From assembly GCF_033097525.1 (NCBI RefSeq), contig NZ_CP109907.1:3100001-3164000 (forward strand): 64,000 bases of DNA. Reading direction: 5' to 3'. The stretch is from Sphingobacterium sp. UGAL515B_05 (GTDB lineage Bacteria > Bacteroidota > Bacteroidia > Sphingobacteriales > Sphingobacteriaceae). The notes below the pieces were generated by a model. That model ran no database searches, had not been told where the DNA came from, and worked only from the letters and a program-made list of their open reading frames with translations. Below are positions 52,909 through 64,000 of this stretch, piece by piece; position 1 is the stretch's first letter, and every line of letters starts with the position of its first letter. Made by a program: the position numbers and the translations under genes.

Positions 52909-53787
52909 TTAGTTCAATTTCTTTAATTCTTCTTTGATAGCTGCCTGTATTTTCTCGCTAACAGGGACTAAAGGAAGTCGTAATTGATCTTTTCCGATCC
53001 CCAATTCCTGTAGAATATATTTTACACCAGCAGGGTTTCCTTCAATAAAACACAGATCTGTAATGTCAAGGAGTTCATTATGGATCGATCTAGCTTCCGC
53101 ATAATTGCCTTCAGCGCATAACTTAGCTAATGTGGCGACCTTTTTCGGTAATGCGTTTCCAATCACTGAAATGATACCAGCAGCTCCAAGAGACATCATC
53201 GGCAAGGTAACCGGATCATCTCCAGAGATCAATAGAAATCCCGTAGGTTTATCCCTTAGAATTTCGCTGAATTGCGCAAAATTTCCAGAAGCTTCTTTGA
53301 TGGCTACGATATTGGAAAAATCATTGGCTAGTCGTAATGTTGTCTGTGCTGATATATTGCTGCCTGTACGCCCAGGCACATTGTATAAAATAACCGGAAG
53401 TGGAGAGGCCTTTGAAACAGCCTTGTAATGCTGGTAAATGCCTTCTTGTGTTGGTTTGTTATAATAAGGAGATACGGATAAAATTGCACAGAAGCCTGTT
53501 GGATCAAAGTTTTTAATTTGTTCCACAATTTCGGCCGTATTATTACCACCAATTCCAGCAACCAAAGGAAGTCTACCGTTCACGCGCTTGACAGTAAAAT
53601 CCCAGATACGCTTTCGTTCATCATTGGTTAAAGTGGCAACTTCTCCAGTTGTACCTAAAGAAACCAAATAATCCATACCTTCGTTGATTTGCAAGTCAAT
53701 TAGCTGACCTAATGCTTCGAAATCAACAGATTCATCTGAGTTAAAAGGAGTGACTAATGCTACTCCTGCGCCGTGAAGCTCGTTCAT
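52909..53787 (-). CDS. dapA: 4-hydroxy-tetrahydrodipicolinate synthase
   Basis: 292 aa. Condenses pyruvate with aspartate semialdehyde in the DAP/lysine pathway. Schiff-base lysine K164 (VAIKEASGN), catalytic Y135 with R140 (ILYNVPGRTG), GTTGEVATL loop and SPYYNKPTQEG. 37 bp downstream of ligA on the same strand, so possibly co-transcribed. Confidence 0.97.
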   Translation of the reverse strand: MNELHGAGVALVTPFNSDESVDFEALGQLIDLQINEGMDYLVSLGTTGEVATLTNDERKRIWDFTVKRVNGRLPLVAGIGGNNTAEIVEQIKNFDPTGFCAILSVSPYYNKPTQEGIYQHYKAVSKASPLPVILYNVPGRTGSNISAQTTLRLANDFSNIVAIKEASGNFAQFSEILRDKPTGFLLISGDDPVTLPMMSLGAAGIISVIGNALPKKVATLAKLCAEGNYAEARSIHNELLDITDLCFIEGNPAGVKYILQELGIGKDQLRLPLVPVSEKIQAAIKEELKKLN

Positions 53788-53824
53788 CTTGTTTTTGTAT
53801 TTATATAAATTTAATTAAAAAAAC

Positions 53825-55858
<2,034 letters not shown>

Positions 55859-55968
55859 TTACAAATAAAAAGTACGTTTAAATAAAATAAATAAAGAATC
55901 TTGTCGTAATGACTGCTTTATTTTGAAAATGCGTTTTTCTGCATTTTATGTTACAGGGAAATAATACG

Positions 55969-57000
55969 CTATTTGAAATCCTCTGGATTTAGCTGAGAAA
56001 ATTTATGTTTGTTATTTGTGTAAAAATCAATGATAATCGATTTTTTGTACTGCCCTTTTGTATTTTCTTTCACCTTGTATTTTTTTCGTTTTTTAGCATT
56101 TTTGAAAATATTCAAGAAGAAATACTGATGTGCACGACTGATTGCCCAGGCATCCTTGGGTTTCCTGTCGATCAGAAACTTAGCAAGGGCTGCAAAGTCA
56201 AACCAAAGCCTGATGAAAATGACCCATATGGCTTTGCCCAGCGGTAGGTTTTTTTGCAGCATGACCATGTTATTCCTAAAATTGAGGTAAGTCTTTTTGG
56301 GATTACTTGCATTGAGGGTTCCTCCACCAACATGATACACAATAGATTTAGGACAATAGCCTATGCCATAGCCCATTTTCTTTAATCGCCAACATAGATC
56401 GATTTCCTCCATATGAGCAAAGAAATCTTCGTCAAGGCCATCTGCCTCCTTCCACGCGTCAGAGCGAATAAAAAGTGCAGCTCCAGATGCCCAGAAAATC
56501 TCGGATTCATTATCGTACTGTCCCGCATCATCTTCTACTTCATGTAGTATTCTGCCTTTACAGAAAGGAAAGCCAAAGTAATCCAGATAGCCACCCGCCG
56601 CTCCGGCATGTTCGAACTTCTGCTTGTCATGAAATGAGCGTATTTTGGGCTGTGCTGCTGCCAGGGAAGGGTTTCTTTCCAAGTATTCAATCACTGGCTC
56701 AATCCAGTTTTGGCTCACTTCAACATCCGAATTGAGGAGTACATAGTAATCAGCATCTACACGCTGCAGTATTTTGTTATAACCTCCTGCGAAGCCATAG
56801 TTTTTGTCATTTTCAAGGATAGTAATCGTCGGATAGTACTGTTTCACAAATGAAATTGAATCATCATCGGAGGCATTGTCTCCAATGACAAATTCGACAT
56901 TCGGATACGAACTGTTATATACGGATGGTAAAAATTTTTCCAGGAAAAATCGGCCATTCCAATTGAGGATAACGACAGCTACTTTTGGTAATTTACTCAT
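55969..57000 (-). CDS. Glycosyltransferase family 2 protein
   Basis: 343 aa. GT-A fold: VAVVILNWNGRFFLEKFLPS at the start, IGDNASDDDS, DXD-like LLNSDVEVS (about residue 93), and EEIDLCWRLKKMGY with the catalytic-base region. A hydrophobic segment about 255-275 may associate with the membrane. Overlaps the acyltransferase gene by 4 bp (ATGA), so the two are translationally coupled; a role in lipid or cell-surface glycosylation is inferred. Confidence 0.92.
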   Translation of the reverse strand: MSKLPKVAVVILNWNGRFFLEKFLPSVYNSSYPNVEFVIGDNASDDDSISFVKQYYPTITILENDKNYGFAGGYNKILQRVDADYYVLLNSDVEVSQNWIEPVIEYLERNPSLAAAQPKIRSFHDKQKFEHAGAAGGYLDYFGFPFCKGRILHEVEDDAGQYDNESEIFWASGAALFIRSDAWKEADGLDEDFFAHMEEIDLCWRLKKMGYGIGYCPKSIVYHVGGGTLNASNPKKTYLNFRNNMVMLQKNLPLGKAIWVIFIRLWFDFAALAKFLIDRKPKDAWAISRAHQYFFLNIFKNAKKRKKYKVKENTKGQYKKSIIIDFYTNNKHKFSQLNPEDFK

Positions 57001-57863
57001 TTTCTACGTTTTCTTTTCCAGCGATTATGTGACCATAACCAATATTCTGGGTTTTCACGAATAAGCTGTTCAGCAAATTGATTGTGTATATCGGTAATTT
57101 CATGTTCTCCAAAGCCACTTGGATCTTCGATTAAAGTAACAAATTTACAGAAATATTGCCCTCTTTTGGGCTTTCTTCCGATATAGCAATAGACCACAGG
57201 CGCTTTACTTATTCTAGAAAGTCTTTCAGCTCCTGTATAGACCAATGTTTCCTGATTTAGCCAATTAATAAAATAATCGGAATCTGAATACAGCGGTGTT
57301 TGATCGGCAACGAGTATACTGATATTGGGCTGGCCTTTCAACTTTACGATATGACGGAGTATTTGTTTCATTGGTACCATTTCGGCGCCAAACCTTCCTC
57401 GCATATCATTGTATACTGTATCAATATCTTTATTATTGAGTGGTTTGTATACAATCAGCGTAGGGAAGTTTGTGATTAAGCTCAAACGGTGAATACCCAG
57501 CTCCCAATTGGCATAATGTGAGGTCACACCGATTACGTTTTTGCCCGCTTCGAGGTGTTTCGTCAATTCTTCTACATCTTCCAAAGTCATCTTTTTCTTT
57601 ACTTCCTCAGCGGTAATCGTTTTCAATTTGATCGATTCGACAAGGAGATCGGGGAAAAAACGATAAAACTTTTTGGCAATCACCAGACGTTCTTTATCCG
57701 TTTTTTCTGGAAAAGCATTCTTTAAGTTCTGAAATACAATATTCTTCCTATATCCAATAATATAGTAGAGTATGTAATAAAGCCCATCGGAGATCAAATA
57801 TAGAAACCAATAGGGGAGAAGAGAGATGATATAGATTAATGCGTTTAACGCTTTTTGTTTCAT
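56997..57863 (-). CDS. LpxL/HtrB-like lysophospholipid acyltransferase
   Basis: 288 aa. N-terminal membrane segment (LIYIISLLPYWFLYLISDGL), then the HX4E motif TSHYANWELG (about residues 114-123) and VADQTP. Family members transfer acyl chains to lipid A precursors or other lipids at the inner membrane. In Bacteroidota such genes often lie near envelope biogenesis genes; here a GT2 gene follows. Confidence 0.92.
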   Translation of the reverse strand: MKQKALNALIYIISLLPYWFLYLISDGLYYILYYIIGYRKNIVFQNLKNAFPEKTDKERLVIAKKFYRFFPDLLVESIKLKTITAEEVKKKMTLEDVEELTKHLEAGKNVIGVTSHYANWELGIHRLSLITNFPTLIVYKPLNNKDIDTVYNDMRGRFGAEMVPMKQILRHIVKLKGQPNISILVADQTPLYSDSDYFINWLNQETLVYTGAERLSRISKAPVVYCYIGRKPKRGQYFCKFVTLIEDPSGFGEHEITDIHNQFAEQLIRENPEYWLWSHNRWKRKRRK

Positions 57864-57950
57864 GCTATAGCTAAAATTCCCAGTGTTCTTTACAAATATC
57901 CTTAATTTAAGTTATTTTTGCGTCACTTATAACAAAAATCATCAGTTTTT

Positions 57951-58562
57951 ATGGAATCGCAGTTATTACTTCCGGCATGTTATCTTCCACCAATATCCTA
58001 TTTTCATACGATACAAGAGCATAATCTTCCTTTGGTCATCGAGAAATATGAGCATTTTCAAAAGCAGAGTTATCGTACGCGGGCCCGCATTGCTTCAGCA
58101 AATGGTGTACAGGATTTGATTGTACCCATTCAACATGGCAATAAAGAACGTGTTCCTATGAAAGATATTCGGATAAGTTATGAGTTTGACTGGCAGCGTT
58201 TACATTGGCTAAGTATCCAGACAGCTTACCGTAGCTCTGCATATTTTGAATATTATGAAGATGATTTTATACGTTTCTATGAGGAAAAGTTTGCGTATTT
58301 GGTAGATTTTAATGTTGCTCAATTAGAACTCATTCTAAAATCGATCAAACTTAAACGAACAGTAGGGTTTACAGAAGAGTATGTGCCTGCGCCTTCGGAA
58401 ATGATCGATTTCCGTAACCTGATCCATCCTAAAAAAGAAAGTATACTGCGTGATCCAAAAGAATATTATCAGGTTTTTTCTGATAAAAATGGATTTTACC
58501 CCGATTTAAGCATCATCGATTTGTTATTCAATCAAGGACCACAATCAAAAAGTTACCTGTAG
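57951..58562 (+). CDS. WbqC family protein
   Basis: 203 aa. Typical segments: LLLPACYLPPISYF, NGVQDLIVPIQHGN, IRISYEFDWQRLHWLSIQTA, YRSSAYFEYYEDDF, and C-terminal IIDLLFNQGPQS. WbqC-like proteins occur in O-antigen or envelope loci; exact reaction unknown. Divergent from the acyltransferase gene (88 bp). Confidence 0.9.
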   Translation: MESQLLLPACYLPPISYFHTIQEHNLPLVIEKYEHFQKQSYRTRARIASANGVQDLIVPIQHGNKERVPMKDIRISYEFDWQRLHWLSIQTAYRSSAYFEYYEDDFIRFYEEKFAYLVDFNVAQLELILKSIKLKRTVGFTEEYVPAPSEMIDFRNLIHPKKESILRDPKEYYQVFSDKNGFYPDLSIIDLLFNQGPQSKSYL

Positions 58563-58582
58563 CCTGACGGTTTTTCGAACAA

Positions 58583-58622
58583 AATGCGTTTAATATTGTT
58601 GTTATTCAATATTGAACGCATT
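58583..58622 (+). promoter_or_regulatory. Sixteen-base-pair hairpin just before a start codon
   Basis: 58583-58598 and 58607-58622 form a 16-bp stem in RNA (one G-U), 8-nt loop. It ends 3 nt before ATG 58626. No T-run follows, so it is not a normal terminator; it would block initiation if formed in the mRNA. Confidence 0.7.
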
Positions 58623-58625
58623 CAA

Positions 58626-59312
58626 ATGAAACAATTCTTTTTTACTTTTCTTCTTTTTTCTTTGTGTTGGACTTTCGCGCGGGCTCAGGGCGGTGTTGAT
58701 ACGATACATTATCGAAAAGTTTACTATTGGGGTACAACGGGAATGGGCTTTCCGATCGGAAAAACCAAAGATATACTTTCGCCAAAGTTTTCTGGTAGTA
58801 TTGGTTTGGATATCTCCCTGAAAAATCCAATGTTTTTCGTATCCCCCACACTTTATACACTTTCATTCAAGTATAAGCAGCGATTGGTCGATCCGAATTT
58901 TGAGTATCGTATCGAAGATGCAAATACCAATTTCTATACCCTTTCATTTTCGGGGGGCATTAGGAAGCAGATGCGATTATTGAATATCTATGGTTTTGTG
59001 GGGCCTGGTGTAGGATTGACGAGTGAGCCAAGGGCAAATGTACTCGCGGACCAAAAGCTTATTAAGATGGAAAATATAAATCACCTGAATTTCTCCAGCA
59101 AAATAGGTGCTGGGGCAGATTATAAATTTAACGGCTTCTTTTTAGGACTTGAGCTTGGTTATCTCCATAATTTTAGGAAGATACAGGATACTCCTGTGAA
59201 TATTTTTACCGTTATGGTGGGATTGAAATCCGATATTACACAAATTGGGGATAAAGTCATCAATGTCATTGGCATCGATGGTTCCATTAGCGGTAAAAAA
59301 GAGAAAAAATAG
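58626..59312 (+). CDS. Small outer-membrane beta-barrel protein
   Basis: 228 aa from ATG 58626; an upstream in-frame ATG (58584) lies in the hairpin and would lack a leader. Signal peptide to about residue 20 (TFARAQGG). The rest has alternating hydrophobic strands (GGIRKQMRLLNIYGFVGPGV, FFLGLELGYLHNF) like Bacteroidota porin-like or PorT-type barrel proteins. Not assigned to a named family. Convergent with the BrkB-like gene, only 5 bp apart. Confidence 0.65.
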   Translation: MKQFFFTFLLFSLCWTFARAQGGVDTIHYRKVYYWGTTGMGFPIGKTKDILSPKFSGSIGLDISLKNPMFFVSPTLYTLSFKYKQRLVDPNFEYRIEDANTNFYTLSFSGGIRKQMRLLNIYGFVGPGVGLTSEPRANVLADQKLIKMENINHLNFSSKIGAGADYKFNGFFLGLELGYLHNFRKIQDTPVNIFTVMVGLKSDITQIGDKVINVIGIDGSISGKKEKK

Positions 59313-59317
59313 ACGGC

Positions 59318-60319
59318 TTATTTTAAGACCTGAATGGTGTCTCCAACATGCGCTTCGGCGTCGCTGCCTGTTTTTTTAACTTTTTCCGTTTGTTCAACCG
59401 CTACTGCAAATGTGGACGGAATAATGCCTGCACCAAATTTGATTGCATAAAATTTGGTGAATTCTGCTCCAAAGTACAGTATTGCAGCCGAATAGTAAAT
59501 CCATAATAACATGACGATGATTGATCCCGCAGCTCCGTAAAAGCTTGCTGTGGAGGAAAGATTCAGATAGATTGAAATGCCGTACCGGCCTAACATAAAA
59601 AGTAAGCCTGTAAAGATAGCTCCACCAAGCATGTCCCTGAATTTTACTTTCGCATCCGGAAGGAAGGAAAAGATAAAGCCAAATAAAATGACAATGACCG
59701 AAAATGTGATACCTGTATTCACCCATGAAATGAGTGCAATCGGAATAAAAGGAAAATAAGTCATGACTAAATTGGTCACGGCAACGATAACTCCGTTGAT
59801 CATGAGTGAGGCAATTAGTAAAAAACCAAGGGCGATGACGATGGAAAAAGAAATCAGCCTGTTGATGATTAATTTTAGCCATCCCTTTTTCGGTTTCGGT
59901 TTTACTTTCCAGATATTGTTTATTGAGTCCTGTATATCAACGAATAAGGTTGTTGAGGATAGAATCAATGTAACGATACCTATCATGATCCCCATATTAG
60001 ATTTATTCTCGAAAGTTATCTTCTGAAGATAGGACTGGATCTGTGTGGTCACATCCTGACCAAAAAGAACCATGACTTCCTCCAGCACCTGATCCTGCGC
60101 TGAAGATCCACTTTGAAGATGTTCTCCATAGAAAAATCCAATACACCAGATAACAATCATAAGAAGTGGGCCGATGGAGAAGACGGTATAATAAGCCAAT
60201 GAAGCACTCTTCTTCATACATTTGTCATCATTGAATCCATTAAAGGCATCAATTAAGACATGCCAAATGTTTTTCCAGTAGGCGAGTGTAAATAAGTCTC
60301 GTAGTGTAACGTGCTTCAT
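59318..60319 (-). CDS. YihY/BrkB family membrane protein
   Basis: 333 aa from ATG 60319 (MKHVTLRDLF). The frame continues upstream to 60508 but that part overlaps the acyl-CoA ligase gene and is not membrane-like. About six hydrophobic segments, with the typical KSASLAYYTVFSIGPLLMIV and YGAAGSIIVMLLWIYYSAAI. Old annotations call it ribonuclease BN; that is not supported. Function unknown, possibly lipid transport. 35 bp after fadD-like gene, likely an operon. Confidence 0.9.
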   Translation of the reverse strand: MKHVTLRDLFTLAYWKNIWHVLIDAFNGFNDDKCMKKSASLAYYTVFSIGPLLMIVIWCIGFFYGEHLQSGSSAQDQVLEEVMVLFGQDVTTQIQSYLQKITFENKSNMGIMIGIVTLILSSTTLFVDIQDSINNIWKVKPKPKKGWLKLIINRLISFSIVIALGFLLIASLMINGVIVAVTNLVMTYFPFIPIALISWVNTGITFSVIVILFGFIFSFLPDAKVKFRDMLGGAIFTGLLFMLGRYGISIYLNLSSTASFYGAAGSIIVMLLWIYYSAAILYFGAEFTKFYAIKFGAGIIPSTFAVAVEQTEKVKKTGSDAEAHVGDTIQVLK

Positions 60320-60354
60320 AATAAGATGATCAGCTCCAATAATCGTGCAAATTG

Positions 60355-62121
60355 TTACTCCTGGTTTTGTTCCTGATACAATTTGTCGATTGCTCCTTCG
60401 TTCTCTTTTAAAATAATTTTTCGTTTTAGACTCAATTTTGGCGTCAATTGACCGTCGTTGATTGTCCATTCCTTTGGAAGAAGAATAAATTTCTTGACAA
60501 TTTCCCAATGTCCAAAGTTAGTAGATAATCGGTTAATTTCTTCTTGATATTTTTGGATTACTTCCGGATTTTTGATTATTTCTTCGTTTGAACCGCTGGT
60601 AATACCTTTTTGGTTTGCCCATTTGGACAGCACATCAAATGCAGGAACAATCAAGGCTCCCGGAAATTTTCTATTTTCTCCAAAAACCATGACCTGTCCG
60701 ATTAATGTAGACTCCATGAGTTTGTTTTCAATGGATTGGGGAGCGATATATTTACCACCTGCGGTCTTAAACATTTCCTTTTTTCGATCGGTTATTTTTA
60801 GGAAACCATCGGATGTAATTTCTCCAATATCGCCCGTTTTGAAAAAACCATTATCGTCAAAAGCTTCTTTTGTGGCTTCTTCATTTTTATAATAGCCTGT
60901 CGTGATACTAGGGCCCTTGACAAGAATCTCACCATCTGAAGCAATTTTAACTTCTAAGTTTTTCAGAGGTTTCCCTACAGTCCCAAATTTCAACCCATTG
61001 GGTAAGTAGGAGTTTACAGCAATAACCGGAGATGTTTCAGTCAGGCCGTACCCCTCAAGTACTTTAAGCCCAGCGGCCCAGAATACTCGCGCTAAACGCT
61101 CTTGAAGAGCTGCACCACCGGATACAATGATCTTAATATTTCCGCCAAGAGCTTCTTGCCATTTCGAAAATATCAGTTTTCTGGCGATCGCAAGTTTGAG
61201 CTTATAAAGCGGTCCATTATGCTCTGGTTCTTGAAATTTCAAACCAAGATCAACAGCCCAGAAGAAAATTTTCTTTTTTAATCCAGTTAAGGCTTTCCCT
61301 TTTTCAATAATCTTGTCGTATACTTTCTCCAGGACACGGGGTACGGTGGTGAATACATCCGGTTTGACATCGTTGATATCGGCAACAACATTGTCTAAGG
61401 TCTCGGAAAAATAGATCTGGATTCCTTTTGAATAGTACATATAGACCACCATGCGTTCAAAAATATGGCATAGCGGAAGAAAGCTTAGTGCTGTTTTGAA
61501 ATCCGATCGGATGAGATGATTGCATGCCAAGACGTTGCTGTATACGTTTTTGTGGGACAGGTATACACCTTTAGGGCGTCCTGTGGTACCTGAAGTGTAG
61601 ATCAGTGTTAATAGATCTTCTTCTGTAACAGCCTCTCGAAGTGGAGCTAGGTCAGTTGTGTCATCTTTTGCTGTTTCGATGAATGTTTTCAGCTGCGTAT
61701 AATTCTCAATGGCATCAAATGTATACAGTTGTGGGTGTATACCGTGCTCTTTGATGGCTAGTTCAATACGGTCCGTCAATTCTCTGTTGCTGACAAATAG
61801 TACGTTGACATCCGAGTCATTTACAATAAACGAAAGATCCTGTGCGGATAAAGTAGGATAGAGGGGGACAGTTGCGAGACCGATTTGATTGCAGGCAAAA
61901 TCAACTAAATTCCACTCGGGTCTGTTGCCGGACATGATTCCTACCCGATCACCTTTTTTGAGGCCTAATTGCAGTAACGCCCTGCTTAAGGTGTCAATTG
62001 CGTCGGTGTATTCTTTGGTAGAATATGTCTTCCACTGGCCATTTCCATCTCGCCCAGCTACCATGATGTCCTTTGCGTATTTTTCTTTATATAAGGTTAT
62101 AAAGTCAAAAATTCTGCCCAT
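60355..62121 (-). CDS. Long-chain acyl-CoA synthetase (AMP-binding, FadD-like)
   Basis: 588 aa. ANL-superfamily motifs: YTSGTTGRPKGVYLSHKN (AMP P-loop), GYGLTETSPVIA, TGDIGEI and the catalytic Lys region KEMFKTAGGKYIAP. Activates fatty acids to acyl-AMP and then acyl-CoA. The long-chain preference is inferred from overall similarity. First gene of a two-gene unit with the BrkB-like gene. Confidence 0.93.
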   Translation of the reverse strand: MGRIFDFITLYKEKYAKDIMVAGRDGNGQWKTYSTKEYTDAIDTLSRALLQLGLKKGDRVGIMSGNRPEWNLVDFACNQIGLATVPLYPTLSAQDLSFIVNDSDVNVLFVSNRELTDRIELAIKEHGIHPQLYTFDAIENYTQLKTFIETAKDDTTDLAPLREAVTEEDLLTLIYTSGTTGRPKGVYLSHKNVYSNVLACNHLIRSDFKTALSFLPLCHIFERMVVYMYYSKGIQIYFSETLDNVVADINDVKPDVFTTVPRVLEKVYDKIIEKGKALTGLKKKIFFWAVDLGLKFQEPEHNGPLYKLKLAIARKLIFSKWQEALGGNIKIIVSGGAALQERLARVFWAAGLKVLEGYGLTETSPVIAVNSYLPNGLKFGTVGKPLKNLEVKIASDGEILVKGPSITTGYYKNEEATKEAFDDNGFFKTGDIGEITSDGFLKITDRKKEMFKTAGGKYIAPQSIENKLMESTLIGQVMVFGENRKFPGALIVPAFDVLSKWANQKGITSGSNEEIIKNPEVIQKYQEEINRLSTNFGHWEIVKKFILLPKEWTINDGQLTPKLSLKRKIILKENEGAIDKLYQEQNQE

Positions 62122-62383
62122 ATCACTTGAGTTTATTTGGTTACTACTACATGCTGTATTGACCTAAATATACAGAAATAAAGTTGGATAATTTGGGATT
62201 ATTGTCATAACAAATTAAACATTGTTTCGTTATAGCTGTAATGGATATTTACCCTATCGAAAAGGTCCTTCGTAAGGGAAGTTCTGGTAAATAGTTTTTT
62301 ATGTGCACTGCAATTATATTGCATATAAAAAGCAATTTATCTATGTTTGGAAAAATGTAAAGCAAAAAAAGCGTACGATTTTT

Positions 62384-62884
62384 ATGAAAAAAATATTTTT
62401 GGCTGTCGGTGGAATGCTGATGTTTGGAGCATTATCCAATAGAGCTATGGCTCAGTTGGACAATAGAGGTGCTATTGGTGGACGATTCGGGTCTGCTCAG
62501 GGAATTACATATCGTCACACGCTTAACTCGGACCACGCATTGGAAGGTATTATGAGTATTCAGAGTAATTCTGATTTTCGCCGTTTCCGCGTTGTGGGCT
62601 TATATGAAATCTATAAACCATTGACTGCTGGGTTTAATTGGTATTATGGTTTTGGTGGTAGTATCGGTTCCTATAAGGAGAAAGACAAAATTATCGATGG
62701 TCAGCGTCATTCATTTGATTCACAGCTTAATCTCAGTATTGACGGTATCGTAGGTATTGAATATAATATTCCGCAGGCACCGTTTCAAATCTCATTGGAT
62801 GTAAAACCTTATTTCGATTTTCTAAACGAATCCAGTATCAAATTATTTGATCCGATCGGTTTTTCGGTAAGATATAAATTTTAA
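62384..62884 (+). CDS. Small outer-membrane protein
   Basis: 166 aa from ATG 62384 (MKKIFLAVGGMLMFGAL), where a clear signal peptide (ending RAMAQ) starts; the frame is open from 62303 but upstream codons are not leader-like. Mature part: alternating beta-strand pattern (GAIGGRFGSAQGITYRHTL, GFNWYYGFGGSIGSY) and C-terminal aromatic residue F, typical of outer-membrane barrels. Function unknown. Confidence 0.75.
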   Translation: MKKIFLAVGGMLMFGALSNRAMAQLDNRGAIGGRFGSAQGITYRHTLNSDHALEGIMSIQSNSDFRRFRVVGLYEIYKPLTAGFNWYYGFGGSIGSYKEKDKIIDGQRHSFDSQLNLSIDGIVGIEYNIPQAPFQISLDVKPYFDFLNESSIKLFDPIGFSVRYKF

Positions 62885-62921
62885 AAAAAGAATAGCGGGA
62901 TTTCCCGCTATTCTTTTTTAA
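62884..62921. terminator. Bidirectional terminator
   Basis: GAATAGCGGG and CCCGCTATTC form the stem around a short loop near 62900-62903, flanked by A7 and T6, between convergent genes. Confidence 0.9.
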
Positions 62922-62937
62922 TGATAATACTTCCGTG

Positions 62938-64000
62938 TTAAGCCATCCAGATTTTACCTAGCAATTCCTGTAGAAAAGTTTGTTCTTTGAGCGGACGGAT
63001 TTCGTATATCTTTTTATTGCTCTTTTTGATTTGAACAGGGATTTCCCGCACTAAACCATCTCGTGCCACCAGGAAGTTTAATATTTCCCCCTCTTTGGCA
63101 TGTTGAACAATGAAATCAATTTCCTTGTCTTTAACATCGAGCCTGTTATTATTAATTGCAATCAGTTCGTCTTTTACACTTAATCCGGCATCATATGCAC
63201 CAGAATATTTTTCCACTGTCGCTACCGAAATTAACCCATCCACTTTGTTGGTTGTAATGCCTAGTGTCAACGTGTTGTTATCAACATTGGTATCAACAAT
63301 TTCATAACCGACTAGATTAAAATAATCGTTGTATTCCAGTTCTCCGTCCTGATGAGCAGCATCGAAAATATCGTCCAGCGAAGTGCCTGCGATACGTTCA
63401 GCAAGGCTTCTCAATTCGTTTTCTTCAAATCCACGATCAAGTTTTAGGTAGAACTCCTCATAAGCCTCGCGGATAACATCATCCAATTTTAGCCTACCTT
63501 CTGTAGCGGCAATAATTTTAATATCCAACAATGCTGTCAGCATTGCACCTTTGTTGTAATAGGAAATTCCTGAATTTATCGAATTTTCATCAGGCCGATA
63601 ATATTTAATCCAGGTATCGAAGCTTGAGGCTGCTGCAGACTGTATCGTATGCCCAGGGCGGTTTAATACAATGTTGAAATCGTTGGCTAACAAAGCGAGG
63701 TACTCTTTTTCATCATAGAATCCACAGCGTTTAATAATTAAATTATCATAGTACGAAGTGAATCCTTCCATGATCCAGAGGCCTGTGGTATAGTTTTCGG
63801 CATCGTAATTAAACGGTCCTAATGCTTTTGGACGTAAGCGTTTCACATTCCATAGGTGAAAATACTCATGTGCAACGAGACTCAAATAGTTTTTGTAACT
63901 TGTCTCATTTAGATAGGCATTTCTCGAGGCTCCCAATACTGTTGAATTGAGATGTTCTAGACCTCCCCCTCCAGATTGGTAGTTGTGGGTAATAATGACA
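62938..64000 (-). CDS. M61 glycyl aminopeptidase family peptidase, N-terminus outside window
   Basis: The frame is open to the window edge, so the 5' part is missing. Visible residues include GGGGLEHLNST, the zinc motif HEYFH in VAHEYFHLWNVKRLRP, and the downstream LWIMEGFTSYYDNLI with the third-ligand Glu. A PDZ-like domain covers the last about 100 residues (GLISVATVEKYSGAYDAGLS). M61 enzymes are zinc peptidases releasing N-terminal residues. About 354 codons are visible of the usual about 600. Confidence 0.93.
   Translation of the reverse strand, partial: VIITHNYQSGGGGLEHLNSTVLGASRNAYLNETSYKNYLSLVAHEYFHLWNVKRLRPKALGPFNYDAENYTTGLWIMEGFTSYYDNLIIKRCGFYDEKEYLALLANDFNIVLNRPGHTIQSAAASSFDTWIKYYRPDENSINSGISYYNKGAMLTALLDIKIIAATEGRLKLDDVIREAYEEFYLKLDRGFEENELRSLAERIAGTSLDDIFDAAHQDGELEYNDYFNLVGYEIVDTNVDNNTLTLGITTNKVDGLISVATVEKYSGAYDAGLSVKDELIAINNNRLDVKDKEIDFIVQHAKEGEILNFLVARDGLVREIPVQIKKSNKKIYEIRPLKEQTFLQELLGKIWMA

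Noticed and set aside
59394..59882. 162-codon minus-strand frame inside the BrkB-like gene
   Set aside because: Same strand, different frame; rich in His/Cys/Phe without family features; the BrkB frame is clearly real.
60320..60508. N-terminal extension of the BrkB-like protein
   Set aside because: Lies inside the acyl-CoA ligase gene in another frame; ATG 60319 gives a normal family N-terminus.

Overview
The window is chromosomal DNA of a Bacteroidota bacterium, most likely of the Sphingobacteriaceae (Sphingobacterium/Pedobacter type). The evidence is the gene content (type B L31, fused MurF-alanine racemase, DnaE with an N-terminal exonuclease, DUF2853, GH109/GH29/GH144-type glycan enzymes, several POT transporters), AT-rich intergenic DNA, few Shine-Dalgarno sequences, and four promoters that fit the Bacteroidota TTG/TTTG - 19-20 bp - TAnnTTTG pattern (before rpmE2, tRNA-Lys, tRNA-Gly/Leu and rpsF). 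No rRNA, CRISPR array, transposase or integrase was seen.

Layout. 1-9.9 kb: end of a LutA-like gene, a secreted sugar isomerase-like protein, two tandem POT peptide transporters, a CorC/CNNM membrane protein, then a divergent sugar locus (GH109-like oxidoreductase <-> NahK-like kinase plus CBM9-like protein) with two LacI-type palindromes between the divergent genes. 10-15.4 kb: DUF2853, L31, and a tight operon (GlmU-like nucleotidyltransferase, tpiA, prmA, mpl) followed by a small XRE regulator. 15.5-21.8 kb: two more POT transporters, acyl-ACP desaturase, sufS-sufE. 21.9-24.7 kb: four small cytoplasmic genes (AHSA1, DUF1801, DUF1801-YdeI, PhnB-like). 25-28.6 kb: GH29 fucosidase and a tandem VirJ/AcvB-like hydrolase. 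28.9-33.8 kb: an 11-bp-period repeat array, then a Crp/Fnr - Spy-like - DUF3302 - HlyD - TolC module bracketed by a perfect 40-bp direct repeat whose right copy directly follows tRNA-Lys.

34-45.5 kb: accA, a GH144-type glucanase, an OmpA lipoprotein, a chrA pseudogene, tRNA-Gly/Leu, recX, murF-alr, DUF502, pirin, a soluble LytS-like protein and a Cof-type phosphatase. 45.5-46.3 kb is gene-poor and holds a second 11-bp-period array and a G9 tract. 46.3-64 kb: dnaE, trxA, a very T-rich non-coding stretch, rpsF-rpsR-rplI, dapA, ligA, a lipid acyltransferase/glycosyltransferase pair, WbqC, two small outer-membrane beta-barrel proteins, a fadD-like ligase with a BrkB-like protein, and the 3' part of an M61 peptidase gene.

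Most genes are housekeeping and ordinary. The unusual material lies in the gene-poor spacers and the tRNA-Lys-linked efflux module. All identifications come from reading motifs by eye; no database search was run.
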